Below are positions 43,850 through 54,784 of a stretch of DNA of 64,000 bases, in pieces. The notes under the pieces are model-generated. The model was not told the origin of the DNA, did no database searches, and saw nothing but the letters and a program-made list of their open reading frames with translations. Each line of letters opens with the position of its first letter. Position 1 is the first letter of the stretch. A program made the position numbers and the translations under genes. This DNA is from Limnephilus marmoratus (lineage: Eukaryota > Arthropoda > Insecta > Trichoptera > Limnephilidae), in assembly GCA_917880885.1 (NCBI GenBank), contig OU862915.1, positions 35,286,676-35,350,675 on the forward strand, given 5' to 3'.

Positions 43850-45536
43850 TTATTTATTGTAAGAAACAAACAGCAGTTTTATACAGGATGTTAAAAATGA
43901 AGCGGTTAAAAATGAGGTAAGCCAAAACAGTTTCTTATGCTAATGGTTATTATGATATAATACAAAATTTTAATTGAAAATGAAAATGAAATTAACAAAA
44001 ATATATAAATGTAAGTATATTAGAAGGAAGAAGGAATAGGAAAGGGCAAGAGGCAGAGGAAGATGGGATGGGGACAGGAGATGCTCATGCTGTACCTTTT
44101 CTATAGCTGTGCATTAATTTAATTCACATTTGTGGTCGTACGCTTGACTTCATATCGGTATTTCACAAGAGTATTATTAAGAATATCGATATTGTTAAAT
44201 TGCGTGTTATATTGCGCGCATATGCGGGGTATTGGAGAATTTTTTCTAAGGTTGGTTCTGTACGAGGGCAAATGAAAAAAATGGTTTAGTCTGGTTGGTC
44301 TTGCAGGTATGTGAATTCTTAAATAATTTACGAGTTCAGGAGAGTCCAGGCCGTTATTCAGAATTTTGTATAAAAATATTTGATCAGATATTAATCTACG
44401 CGTTTGAAGTGGAGTAAAGTTGTGAAATTTTAAGGATTCGGTGTTATTTGAAAAGAGTAATTTGAATTTATAATTTATGTGTTTAAAAAATTTGTTTTGC
44501 ACACTTTCGATTCTGTCAATATGGCATTGGTAGAACGGTGCCCAAATTAGTGTGCAGTATTCTAAGTGGGGGCGGATATACGTGGTGTAAAGGGAATACA
44601 TAGTTTTAATATTGCGAAAAGGTTTAGATATGCGAATTATAAATCCCAATATCTTATTTGCTTTGTTGATTACTTCGTTAATATGTTTGATAAAATTTAG
44701 TTTTACATCTAGTACTACCCCAAGGTCACGGATTGATTCTATTTCATTGATATGTGTATCATGAAAGTTATAATTAAAAGAAATTTTATTTTTGTTACGC
44801 GTAAAAGATAATTTGTTGCACTTAGAAATGTTTATGATTAATTTGTTTAATTTACAGTATGCAAAAAGACGATTTAGGTCTTCTTGAAGTTTTATGCAGT
44901 CATTGATAGATTTGATTACTAAGTATATTTTTTTGTCATCTGCATATGCAAGGTAGTTAGCATGTAAAAAACATTTATAAATATCAAATATATATACATT
45001 AAACAATAATGGTCCCAGGTGGGAACCTTGCGGTACGCCAGAGGGCACAGTAAAAAAGCTAGACTTAGTTCCCTCAACTGATACGCACTGTAGTCTTTTC
45101 TGCAGATATGAAGTTAGCCACCTAAGTAAGTCGCCATGGATTCCTAATTGGTGTATTTTTTTAATGAGGATAGAGTGGTTAACTTTATCGAAAGCTTTCG
45201 AGTAATCTGAAGATGACATCTACTTGGTGTCCATTATCCATATTGCTTGTTAAGTATTCAGTAAAGTTGACTAAGTTTGTTAGTACTGACCTTTTTTAAA
45301 TAAATTTGATCGTACACAATACGCTCAAAGAGTTTTCTAAATACTGTGAGTATTGAGATTGGGCGATAATTTGCAATGTTACTTTTTGAACCAGTTTTAT
45401 GGATGGGGATTATAATGGCTTCTTTGAATTTTGTGGGAAATATTCCTTTTTTTAAAGACATGTTAAATAAGTTAGTTAAAGGATATGCAAGATTTTTGGC
45501 ACATTTTGAGATAAAATATGGCGAGATACCATCACT
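43850..45536 (-). mobile_element. Jockey-type LINE, 5'-truncated, with target duplication
   Basis: Flanked by a perfect 10-bp duplication, gtcagtttat (43840-43849 and 45537-45546). The 3' tail, of ataaa units, is at 43850-43860. It is 5'-truncated, starting within the RT. The long open frame suggests this is a younger insertion than most LINE copies here. Confidence 0.8.
44119..45536 (-). pseudogene. LINE reverse transcriptase
   Basis: 45258-45536 encodes DSDGISPYFISKCAKNL, then FKEAIIIPIHKTGSKSNIAN and YRPISILTVFRKLFERIVYD. After a small deletion and frameshift (45200-45260), 44119-45219 is open for 366 codons: DYSKAFDKVNHSILIKKI (first catalytic Asp), SGVPQGSHLGPLLFNVYIFD, LAYADDKKIY (catalytic ADD), SIRDLGVVLDVKLNF, TYIRPHLEYCTLIWAPF, and a C-terminal end with NHFFHLPSYRTNLRKNSP. 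Order and motifs match Jockey-type LINE ORF2. The endonuclease lies upstream of the truncation. Confidence 0.8.
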
Positions 45537-45594
45537 GTCAGTTTATCTAAGAGTGACGGACGTATGAATCCTGCGGTGCAAGGCACGTCATTGA

Positions 45595-46364
45595 AACACA
45601 TGGCGACTTGCAAGGACCTAGGAATTGTATATGATGCTCGTTTAACATTTCATGCTCATATTGAAAATATCTGTAAATCAGCCCCAAGGAAGTTGGGTTT
45701 TGTCATACATAATTCAAAGGAATTGACCAATCTTACAGTTATAAGGCTGCTTTACTATACCTTGGTGCGTAGCTTTCTCAAATGTGTATCTCAGATATAG
45801 GGGCCAGAGGACATCTTCTATGTACAAATGGTCGAGAAATTACAAGAGAAATTTAAACGATATTAGCTAAATGAGAGAGTTAGGTTTTAACCAATGGCTG
45901 TTTCCAACAGCATTTATCTCGGGAATGCCGGGTATCTGAATCCTTAGTTCCAGAAGAGATGTCGCATTACTGCTGATGGCTTATATGTAAACTTCTGAAC
46001 GGTTTTATATCGGTACCAGATATATTATGGCTAAAATAGCATTCTATGTCTCGGATAATTTCACGCGAGGCCGCCAACAAAAGCTTTTGATTCTTCCCGG
46101 GTGAAGAACTAACTTAACAATGGTGATGCCCCTGAGAAGGTTAATCACTAGGTTAATTAATTGACTCGCAGGAGATGTGGATATTTTACATATTATGTCC
46201 TACAATGAGTTTAAACATGAAATATGTTTTAATTTGTATAATATTATATGAAATTTGTTTTAATTTATATCTTAAATATAAATGTATTTATTATATGTAT
46301 TCTGCTTTTGCAATGTATTGGTTTTCACACCGTTTTTGCAAATAAATAAAATTAATAAATAAAA
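45595..46364 (+). pseudogene. Second LINE fragment (RT C-terminus and 3' UTR)
   Basis: 45564-45800 encodes CKDLGIVYDARLTFHAHIEN, LGFVIHNSKELTN and LLYYTLVRSFLKCVSQI, the RT thumb region of a Jockey-type LINE. Beyond 45800 the coding is decayed, with words like DVALLLMAY and NGFISVPDILW in other frames. It ends in an aataaa-unit tail at about 46340-46364. It lies in the opposite orientation to its neighbour and in the same SINE. Confidence 0.65.
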
Positions 46365-46490
46365 CCCACGGACCGCCAGTGCTGGGCAACCCTCCTAAGT
46401 CACCAAACATAGCGAACCATAACCTATGGCAGTTGTAAATGGCACCAATAAATGTTTCCCGGGGAGGTGGTACCCGGTAATAATAATAAC

Positions 46491-47386
46491 TTGTTTCAAA
46501 AACAAATAAATCCCAGTATTCAGACAGACGATTCAAATTGTAGAAATAACAGGATTTCCTCATTGATTAATTTAATTGACTTGAAGAAATGCTAACCTCT
46601 AATTTTATATTACCAAAAATCCGTCTATTTCTCTTCATTTTACAGCCTTCGAGTTCTACATGTATGTGTCACACATAGTATCATAACCACACGAATAAAA
46701 TAGGAGTCACATAACGTTATGATGCGGTTACAAATATATTGGGCCCATATTCCCCTCGTAAGCAACCATGTCATCACAAACACCGTCGGGCCAAAATCGA
46801 TTTGAAGGCATTTCCACTTTGAAGTACCTACCTGACTGCCTGAAGCAATTTATAGCATCATATCCTGGTGAACTATACCTTACACTAAACCTTTGTTGAA
46901 GAGTTCACTGGAGTGACCACTACAACAGTGGATAGCCATATTTTTTTATGTTTTATATATTTTTTAATATTTTTTTAGTACAATCTATTCTAAAACTACT
47001 ACAATAATAGTATTTTACCTAAATACTAAAATTGTGACTTAACAATATTGAGGCATAATCCACGAAAAACTGAAACTTCGTTTTCAGCTTCCGTTATATA
47101 GGGTGTTCAATGAACGTTTTGAAACCTTGCTTGGGAACGTATAGCATGATTTTAATTTGTATTAGGAAGCCTAAAATTGTTTCAGCTTCTCATAGGATAG
47201 CCACGAACTGTCAACTTTTCTATCAGTTCTGACACTTTTTAACTTTTAATCTGGTAACATTTAATTTTTTAACTTATAATTAGGGTATAACCGAATAAAC
47301 ATTGCAACACACTTAGCACTTGAGTTAGCGTTGCATCGCTTTTATTCTAGTACTAGCTCCCGTTCTCCTTTTATTCTAGTACTAGG
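46491..47386. other. AT-rich, nothing recognised
   Basis: No gene. Two copies of ttttattctagtacta lie near 47341 and 47371. Confidence 0.35.
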
Positions 47387-47395
47387 TTCCCGGCA

Positions 47396-47780
47396 GCGTA
47401 TTTACAAAACCTATACCGAATCAGTCGCGGTAACGACAATTTACATTTTAAATATACCTCTATATTGGTTATTTTTTATCACATTGCAAAAACAAAAAAT
47501 GTTCTAAAATCTAGATAAAATAATCTTTCTGATGTGTATATTGGAAATTAATAATTTTATTTCTAAATATTTAAATTTGAATATTATTCCCATATATTGT
47601 AAATACACCTCTATATTGATAATTTTTATCACTTTGCAAAAACAAAAAAATGTTCTAAAACCTAGATAAAATAATCTTTCCAATGTGTATATTAGAATTT
47701 AATAATTTTATTTCTAAATATTTAAATTTTGATATTGAAAATTTAAAGCGACTCAAACGCGTTAGGGATTGTAAATACGC
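47396..47780. mobile_element. MULE-like MITE with 9-bp target duplication
   Basis: TIRs begin gcgtatttacaa at both ends and continue, with gaps, to agtcgc (about 33 bp). A perfect 9-bp duplication, ttcccggca, flanks it (47387-47395 and 47781-47789). A 9-bp duplication is typical of Mutator-like elements. Inside is a diverged tandem pair with a 151-bp period (acctctatattg at 47456 and 47607). No ORF. Confidence 0.7.
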
Positions 47781-47819
47781 TTCCCGGCATGCGTTGCAAT
47801 GCCATATTTAAAGAAATAA

Positions 47820-48080
47820 ATTTCTTCTCAATGCATGTCCTATTCCGTGCGTCCCCGTTCCCCTCCCGCATCCCCTACCCTCCCGCGTTCCCCTTTTACC
47901 TTCCCCTCCCAGCCTCATTCCTGTTCCGCTCCCCGTCCCACAAACCCCCATCCCGCATTCCGTATATTCAGTCCCAGTACATTCAGTTTTCAAACAGCTC
48001 GCGTGCCACCTAATACAATGTTTTATTCAAATTTTCATTTTTCATATATTACAAATATTCATTTTTCTATATTATAAGAA
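47820..48080 (-). mobile_element. Helitron-like with pyrimidine-rich tract
   Basis: The tract at 47850-47960 on the + strand has cccgcgttcccc-type units. Then ttcagttttcaaacagctcg and cgtgccacctaatacaatg follow, matching the relative at 31225-31640 (cattcagttttaaaatagca, cgccacctattgaat). The 5' end towards 48080 is diverged. Confidence 0.45.
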
Positions 48081-48919
48081 TAATCTGGTGAAAATTTGGT
48101 ACCAAACATAGGTACCTATTTAAAATATCTATAATTTAAAAAACTGTCAAACGTTTGAAGTTAAACTTTCTACAAAATATTAGAAAACTTTGAAAAAAAA
48201 GATGAATAAAATAGGCAAAGTCGTTCTGAAGTTATAAAAACAGGGGTAATTCCAGACCCGCCACTGAAGTCGAAGTTTTAACAGCATAACATTATTTTAA
48301 GATGCTGTTCGTTGGAGATGTCTCCTTGAAACTACAATTGTGACATTGCCAAAATTTTGCTCTAAAAAGGTTTTACTTTCATAATATTGTGTAATTATTA
48401 CAATTTTATTATCTCATTTACTGGTGGAGGGCCAATCTAGTAGTCTTTATATCCATTATTTATGTAAGGAAGGCATGTCCTCCGCGAACTGACATTCAAT
48501 ATTATCACGGCCTCCGCTGTATTGGTTAAAGATTATTGCTGGGGCCTAGGGAGTCTGCGGTCCATTCTGAATGGAACTAAAGCTACTCTTGTTAAGGTAA
48601 TGGTAAGAAGGTACAGCAAGCATCGATATATTAACTATAGATTAGCCCTCCCATACCCAATTCCAATCCCAAAGTGACACCACCTACGAGAAATTTCATA
48701 ATACAACTACCCATCGAATTCCGTTGCATCTCTTGCGTGACGTAGTTGTTTTACTAGGAAGAAATTCAACATATTTTATCAAATGTTACTTTTCTCGATA
48801 CGCTGCCTCGAATTTATATGTTATGTACATATTTTTTTAGATATTCATATAACTGATTAAATTGTTAATAATAAAGTCCGCGATAGCCTATACCTAAAAT
48901 ATTTCTATCTGCCTGAAAT
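48081..48919. other. AT-rich, nothing recognised
   Basis: No recognised feature. Confidence 0.35.
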
Positions 48920-49135
48920 TTGTGTTTTAAAAATGATCTTCGCAAAGCTAGTTATTCCGTTACCGCGAACTTGCTGGAAAACAAATTAGCTCCACGCAGA
49001 CCAACAAAAGGTACAAACCAATGCTTCTTGCGATCTTTTGACTGCGACATAAAGGACTTTCTTTTTGATAAATGTTCTCGTAAACCAATATTTTTGGTTC
49101 CGGTGCCATTTTTAAGACCTACACGTCCTGTCTAG
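48920..49135 (+). CDS. Short ORF of unknown type, possible isolated exon
   Basis: A 71-codon frame with more balanced composition than its surroundings. It contains YSVTANLLENKLAPRRPTKG and TNQCFLRSFDCDIKDFLFDK, with three cysteines and a basic RRPTK. An ag precedes the S-Y part at about 48947, and a gtaaac lies at about 49080, so an internal exon of about 130 bp is possible. I recognise no family. A peptide-precursor exon or a decayed TE fragment are both possible. Confidence 0.2.
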   Translation: MCFKNDLRKASYSVTANLLENKLAPRRPTKGTNQCFLRSFDCDIKDFLFDKCSRKPIFLVPVPFLRPTRPV

Positions 49136-49438
49136 ATATGCTTGGTCGAAGGCAGCAAGGGATGAATATGCAGGTTAAGGGGATTAGAAATCAGTGACAT
49201 TGATATTAATAACAATTTCAGACAAAAAAATTATGTAAAACATATTTTTGGCTTTCACATTCAATGCGTAATTGCAAGATGTATATTTATGCAGATAAAA
49301 ATTAAGTTATATTTAATAGTGCTTTTAAAAAATACGATATTGAAGAAAAAACTTAGTTGGTGTCCCAATATTCGATTTTAAAGTAACCGTTGCCTTTAAT
49401 TTACATTTATATAATATTTGTCGACTCCTACGCCCCAA
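49136..49438. other. AT-rich, nothing recognised
   Basis: No recognised feature. Confidence 0.35.
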
Positions 49439-50360
49439 TTTGGTGGTATGGGTATCGCCACCCCGGTCACCACAAGTGGTTCGCTACTTTTGGTGACTTA
49501 GCAGGGGTGCCCGTGTTCATGGGGTGAGATTTGTCCAGTGGATGGGTATGCCAACCAGCTACATGGCAGGCTGGATCGGGAGAAAATGGTTGAGGGAGTC
49601 CCTCTGACTTCTCCAGCCGTACTCTCTTGGAACATCGCCTTGCACCGCAGTGGGAGGAATGGATTCATACGACCATCATTCCTGGACATGCTTAAGAGCT
49701 ATGCCGGTCATTTAAAAATATCGTCGATAGGTATTGTAACCAATGTCTTCTGTTCCACTCCGCGCTCCCCTCAGGGGAACTGAGCGAAAGGGACAACTGC
49801 ATATCGGGCCGAAAATACCTAAATAAAATCGTCAAAATCGATGTTTTGTATTCACCATTTTTCTTCTCCAAAACTGGACCTATTTTATTTTTTTTTTCAC
49901 TAACTGTATTAAAAGAAAATATTCTATGTCGGTACTTTTTGCTTTTTTTCAAAATACGTTGTTTAGTTTGTATACTGAACGTCTTTTGACGGCGTTTAAA
50001 CTAGGCAATTTTATTCATTTTTGGAAGGTCCTAACTTCTATAAGAAGTAAATTATCAAAAAAAACAAAACGTACCGACACGCTAATGGTCAATATCTATA
50101 TTATGTAAAAAAAAAATTGCTCTAGGGTCAAAATCCAGAGAGATAAACGGGGAATACGTTTGTATGGAAAAAAACGCCGCTAGTATTTCCTCTTAACTCC
50201 AGATTCCTACCTACCCCACCCCTAATACCCTTTTCCTTTCCAGAACTTCCTCTCCTTCCTTTCCTAAAAATACCATCCACACAGCATCCCCAAAGGTGAC
50301 GGAGGCCTTCAGGGGAATTATTTTCCTTAGGGCAACCTGTGTGGAGCTAATGAATTGTTT
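49439..50360 (+). mobile_element. SINE-A, long variant, split by a TTAA element
   Basis: 49439-49695 has ggttcgctacttttggtgac, gggtgcccgtgttcatgg, and the long central block with ggagaaaatggttgagggag. It resumes at 50193 with the CT-rich block, then the 3' tail with ccatccacacagcatcccc and gtgtggagctaatga. The piece between is an insertion. Confidence 0.65.
49696..50192. mobile_element. 497-bp insertion between TTAA copies
   Basis: It is bounded by ttaa at 49692-49695 and 50193-50196, exactly where the SINE-A consensus is broken. TTAA duplication is typical of piggyBac-type elements. The ends (gagctatgcc on the left and, inverted, gaggaaatac on the right) match weakly. No transposase is encoded. 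Confidence 0.5.
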
Positions 50361-50869
50361 TCCTTCTTAACAATTGGTAGTAAAAAAGTTAAATTTCCGC
50401 CGAAGTAACGAAAACATAAACTTAAAAAATTAATTCTATTTGTTTATCGCTTCAGTGTTGTAGGCATATTTTAATACGCAAGAACAAAAGCTTAACAAAT
50501 GAAAACTCGTTAAAACCGCCGCTTTAAATATTTAACCAAACCTATATCCATGGTACCTATAACAGCTACACCTTTTGAAATTGTTCCCCTGCAGAGAATT
50601 CAAGGTGTTTAATTACTCCCCCAAAAGCCTGAATTTGAAAGCCTGAAATATTTAACGGTTGACCGACGGATGGTGCCGGCAACAAAACCTTAAATCCTGC
50701 GTTCCAGAACCTTCGCTCGACATTTCAAAAAATTAGGGGTAGATCCCAAAATCACCATGAAAACGTAAAATCATAGGGCTGATACACATCACAATAAACC
50801 CCCATTCGGAGCTACTGGTGACAAAATTGAATAATAGTATATTATAAATGAAAAAAATACACTCTGTAA
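50361..50869. other. Unassigned region
   Basis: No recognised feature. Confidence 0.35.
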
Positions 50870-50879
50870 AACACCATTT

Positions 50880-50955
50880 TTTATTTGAATTAATATTTAA
50901 CAGCCAACCAGGTTTCGCTTAGCTCAAGCATTCGTCAGGGCTTATTATATCAACT
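50880..50955 (-). ncRNA. Hammerhead ribozyme-like motif
   Basis: On the minus strand it has CTGACGA (50938-50932), stem II gctt/aagc with a short loop, GAAA (50916-50913), a very short stem III (cctgg), then UU before the cleavage position. Stem I can form from agcc/ggct plus a second helix ttgatat/atattaa after an internal loop. Short stem III hammerheads are known in Penelope-like elements. One or two extra bases sit between the core and stem II, which may weaken it. Confidence 0.5.
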
Positions 50956-51253
50956 TGCAGTTGTAGTTGATATAATAAGCCCTGACTAAACTTGTAGTTG
51001 TAGTTGATATAATAAGCCCTGACTAAACTTAGTTGTAGTTGATATAATAAGCCCTGACTAAACTTGTAGTTGTAGTTGATATAATAAGCCCTGACTAAAC
51101 TTAGTTGTAGTTGATATAATAAGCCCTGACTAAACTTAGTTGCAGTTGATATAATAAGCCCTGACTAAACTTGTAGTTAAAGTTGATATAATAAGCCCTG
51201 ACTAAACTTGTAGTTGTAGTTGATATAATAAGCCCTCACTAAACTTAGTTGTA

Positions 51254-51325
51254 GTTGATATAATAAGCTCTGACGAAGCTTGAGTTAAGCGAAACCTGGT
51301 TGGCTGTTAAATATTAATTCAAATA
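51254..51325 (+). ncRNA. Hammerhead ribozyme-like motif
   Basis: The mirror copy on the + strand has CTGACGA (51270-51276), gctt/aagc stem II, GAAA (51291-51294), cctgg, then TT. Stem I is agct/ggct (with a G-U pair) and the second helix ttgatat/atattaa. Both helices are kept despite base changes, which is mild support for a real fold. Confidence 0.5.
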
Positions 51326-51335
51326 AAAAGGTATG

Positions 51336-52612
51336 TATTACAAAGTGTGGTTTTTCATTTCATGTATAATGTCACACCACAAAGTATTTGCTTCCTTCAA
51401 TTAAAAAACAATAATATTATATTTATTGTTGCACCATTGAAAGAACACAAACCTTCATTGTCATGTGTTTTTCATTCACTATTGCCAATTAATCCCACAA
51501 AAAAGGTAAACATGTTTATAACCCGATTATTATTTAGTTTGCATTGATATGATATTAGAACATTTTTTTAAGCTTTTAAATTTCTAAATGTATTTAAGGT
51601 CCAATTTGTTGTGTTTATTGAATTATCCCGTTTGAAATATTTGACTCTGTTTTCTACATGTCATTTTACATTTTAATTAATTTCTGTCTATGGATTTTTT
51701 CACTTTAATCGTCTGTGTCGCAATTTATCAAAATTTTTAGACAAAAATATTTTCATTGTATCATTATTTTTAAACTTTCCTAAGAAGTGAAAATGTCAAA
51801 TCGTACAATTTTTGTCATCAATTCTTTGGTAAAATTAATTAATTCCACTTCTAAAAGCCTCGCAACCATCATCTAAAGTATTTTGATCTTAATTGCAAGT
51901 TTATCTGAACTATTTGGATGCTATAATTAACCAACATATTAGTAAATTAAAACAAGTGCTGATAACCACAAAAATACTGTGCGATCCACCCTTTGTTTTG
52001 GAAAATGAAAGAAGTCAAACAAGGAGCTCGATTACGATCCACTCCAGAGACCTTCAAGGGACCGCACAGACTTAGGACAGATTGTTTCACAGAAGTTGAA
52101 AAATATATTCAAGTTCTATTTTTATACAAGTACCGTGAAACAATCGGCCGGTGATGAAATAATAACGGACACGAAGCACTCTCCTTAGGGTTAATTGCCT
52201 ATTTTTAACTTAAATTTTAACATTTAAATTAGTTGAATTGTTCAAATTCTGTGAAATAACCCATCGTATGCACAAAAATATGTCCCATGTACAAAAAAAT
52301 ACATGTTGAAGGTCATTCATTATTAGTGCATTTTACTAATTAACCGAGATGAAATGAAATGTGGTCATCGAAACCATAACCAGTTCCGTATTAGAATTGT
52401 TTCGTGCGTTATTAACGAAAATGCAGTGGTTACAAAACCATATATATGTTTATTTTATAAAGACATATGTTTCCAAAAATTTTACTAGTTTTTCCATACT
52501 GCTGATTCAAACGCAGCTGGCTAAAAATCAACTCTGCCGATGGGCAGTTTTCAGATGATTAAAATTTTTTATCATAATATTATGCCATAAAATTATTGTG
52601 TTCCAAAGTCCG
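51336..52612. other. AT-rich, nothing recognised
   Basis: No recognised gene. The ORFs at 51347-51547, 51893-52075 and 52361-52558 have no known motif. Confidence 0.35.
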
Positions 52613-52665
52613 ATAATAACAGTTGACATATGTTTCCAAAAGAAACATATGTCAACTGTTATTAT
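52613..52665. repeat. Perfect 24-bp hairpin
   Basis: Arms 52613-52636 and 52642-52665 are exact inverted copies (core acagttgacatatgtttc) with a 5-nt loop, caaaa. An att microsatellite follows. It could be a very short foldback or a small-RNA hairpin. No decisive sign of either. Confidence 0.8.
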
Positions 52666-52699
52666 TATTATTGGATATGTTTTTAAATGCATTTTTTTT

Positions 52700-53035
52700 T
52701 TTTTACATGAGCTCCACACAGGAGGCCCTGTGGAAAATAATTTCCGTCAGGGCCTATGTCATCTTTGGCTTTTGGGGATGCTGGGTGGAGGGTTTTTTTA
52801 AGGCAAGGAAGGAGAGGATAGTTCTGGGAAGGAAAAGGGTTTAAGGGGTAGGTAGGAATCTGGGGTTCAGTGTGTCCTGGTCATCCGCCTCCAAGACCTA
52901 GACAAACCTCACCCCATGAACACGGGCACCCCGTCTAAATCACCAAACGTAGCGAACCACTTGGGGTGACCTATGGCAGAGATGTTGGTTATCCCATTCC
53001 ATGGTACCCATTCCCGCCTCCCAAATTGATGATGA
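52700..53035 (-). mobile_element. SINE-A, short variant
   Basis: It starts at the T run and acatgagctccacacaggag, and ends ttcccgcctcccaaattga with a gat-unit microsatellite. This copy is closest to the reference copy at 3263-3573, with one small duplication near 52770. Confidence 0.75.
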
Positions 53036-53849
53036 TGATGACTATGCAAATTTAACAATTTTATTTAATCAATGCGTTGAACAATAATTTTTTTTTAAAT
53101 TTCCCCCCTCCCCCCTCCCCCTCCCCCCTCCCCACACCCCCTACCACCTCCCCCATCCCCCCAGACTTGTATACCGAATTATCATTTATTATTTAATTGA
53201 AGAAGAAGAAGATAATACTAATAAATTCACACTTACATGTTTTGTTCCCCCGGGAATCAATCCTTGACTCCGTTCTTGTAATAATACGTGATTGCCGGAT
53301 GATAAAGCAAAACGTTTTACAGATTTTAAATTTTAAATTTTCGGATGGAAATTCACTCTTTACGAAAACAGAACTAAAATAGCGTTCAATTCCCATGACG
53401 GCTTTTCGCCAGCCCGAAGCGATGATTAAATAAACGCAGAAGATGTGTTACATAAGATATTGTGTTGGTAAATTCTCTGCAGTCTATTTTAATGAAGTAT
53501 GTATATAGTTATAACACGCGGACCATCTGAATCAACGTTAAAAAAGTGCTACCGTTCAATATCACTTTTTTTTAAATTTCTTACAAGGTCAATCCCGATG
53601 AATTACAGAACTCATCTTAGGACGGGGGGGTACTTACAATTCATAAGTGGGAGGAAATAGTTACAATTTTACATAGGTATTTTGATATTAAACATATAAG
53701 TTTCACACACAGTATAGACGTAAAATAAAAGACAGGTTTAGTAGAAGAAACAACAATAAAAAATAACCATAAATGGTAGTGACTATGAATTCCTCATCCA
53801 ATATGTCTTGCAGCGAAAACCAAAAGCATTTTGACCCCGTGTTAATGAT
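53036..53849. other. Mostly unassigned, with a C-rich tract
   Basis: 53100-53162 is a ccccctc-rich low-complexity run, similar in composition to the tracts of the Helitron-like elements. The rest shows no feature. Confidence 0.4.
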
Positions 53850-54540
53850 ATAGTTCTCTCTCTCTGGTTTCAATCGTGGGATTGGTTTGCAGCAATTTCA
53901 TCTATTCGTCTCTTCCACTCTTCCCTGTCTTGTGCGGATTTTTTGAAGTCTGCATGTGATGAGCAGCGCACGTCCACCAGCAGGTCCTCCAGGTACTCTC
54001 GGCGTGGGCGTCCCCTAGAGTTTGTCCCCTCGATCATACCCTCCATTATGGCATGCAAGAGGCCTTCTTGTTTTATTACATGGCCGATCATCCTGCACGC
54101 CTTTCGGACAAGGTCCTGAGCAGGTGCCTTCCTCCTTCGATTCTTTGGAGAACCTAATTTGTAATGTGATCTCTCCAGGAAATTCCTAATAGTCTTCTAT
54201 AGGACCACATCTCAAAAGTCTCTAGTCTCCGCTTATCTCTTTCGGATAGGCACCATGTTTCGCAGCCGTACATCAACTTACTCCATACATAGGTCTTGAT
54301 GAGGAGTATTCTCAGTTTTAGGTATATATTATTCGATTCTATAATTTTCGGCCTTTTATTGAATGCAAGCCTAACTTATACGACGGTCGACCTCGCTCTT
54401 AGACCAACCGTCCCATGTTATTTTGCTCCCGAGGTAGACAAACTCCTTGGAACTCCTGACATCTCTACTCTCATCTGATGTTGCGTTTGGCCGTTAGTCA
54501 TTTGGAACTATCTCGAATTTTTGGCGCAGTACCGTGTCAG
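53850..54540 (-). pseudogene. LINE polyprotein C-terminus (second RTE/CR1-like family)
   Basis: 53870-54091 encodes MIGHVIKQEGLLHAIMEGMI, GTNSRGRPRREYLEDLLVDV, then DREEWKRRIDEIA. This GRPRREY plus DREEWK layout is the common end of several LINE families. Upstream (54100-54540), decayed coding in other frames includes a stretch reading towards ADD-distal RT sequence (KLMYGCETW-like words). No catalytic core remains. Confidence 0.55.
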
Positions 54541-54784
54541 TTATAGGCTGTTTCGAACCCGCCTGAATACAGATTTATAGGCAAATTAATAAAGAATAAT
54601 CACACAATGTTCGATTTAAATACTTACACAACCAACTATGCATATACTCTCAAGCCTCCACAGCTAGCTCCATCGGAAGGTCTCGTGTTCTCAGTTCGTT
54701 CACAGACTCAATTCAAAATGGTTATCACTTAGTTATTGATAGGATAAATACAGGTAGGGTTATAATAAATTAAAAGATCTATAG
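54541..54784. other. Unassigned
   Basis: No recognised feature. Confidence 0.35.

Larger units (their letters stand above)
43765..46490 (-). mobile_element. SINE-A split by two LINE insertions
   Basis: Three pieces of one SINE-A copy: 43765-43849 (gaggggttgctaaaaatctg), 45537-45595 (gagtgacggacgtatgaatc, as in the copy at 5600) and 46365-46490 (ctaagtcaccaaacatagcg). They lie in family order. The first gap is a LINE with a target duplication, and the second a LINE in the other orientation. Confidence 0.6.
50870..51335. repeat. Inverted-repeat element with hammerhead ends and a minisatellite
   Basis: The left arm (50880-50960) and right arm (51250-51330) are inverted copies, sharing gaattaatatttaacagcca, then accaggtttcgctta. 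Between them are about nine tandem units of 33-39 bp built on tgatataataagccctgact. Each arm read outward from the array is a full hammerhead-like motif. Each unit of the array repeats only the first part of that motif, up to ctga. No ORF. Confidence 0.75.

Noticed and set aside
50953..51275. CRISPR-like array
   Set aside because: Units are contiguous tandem copies without unique spacers. The context is eukaryotic TE sequence.
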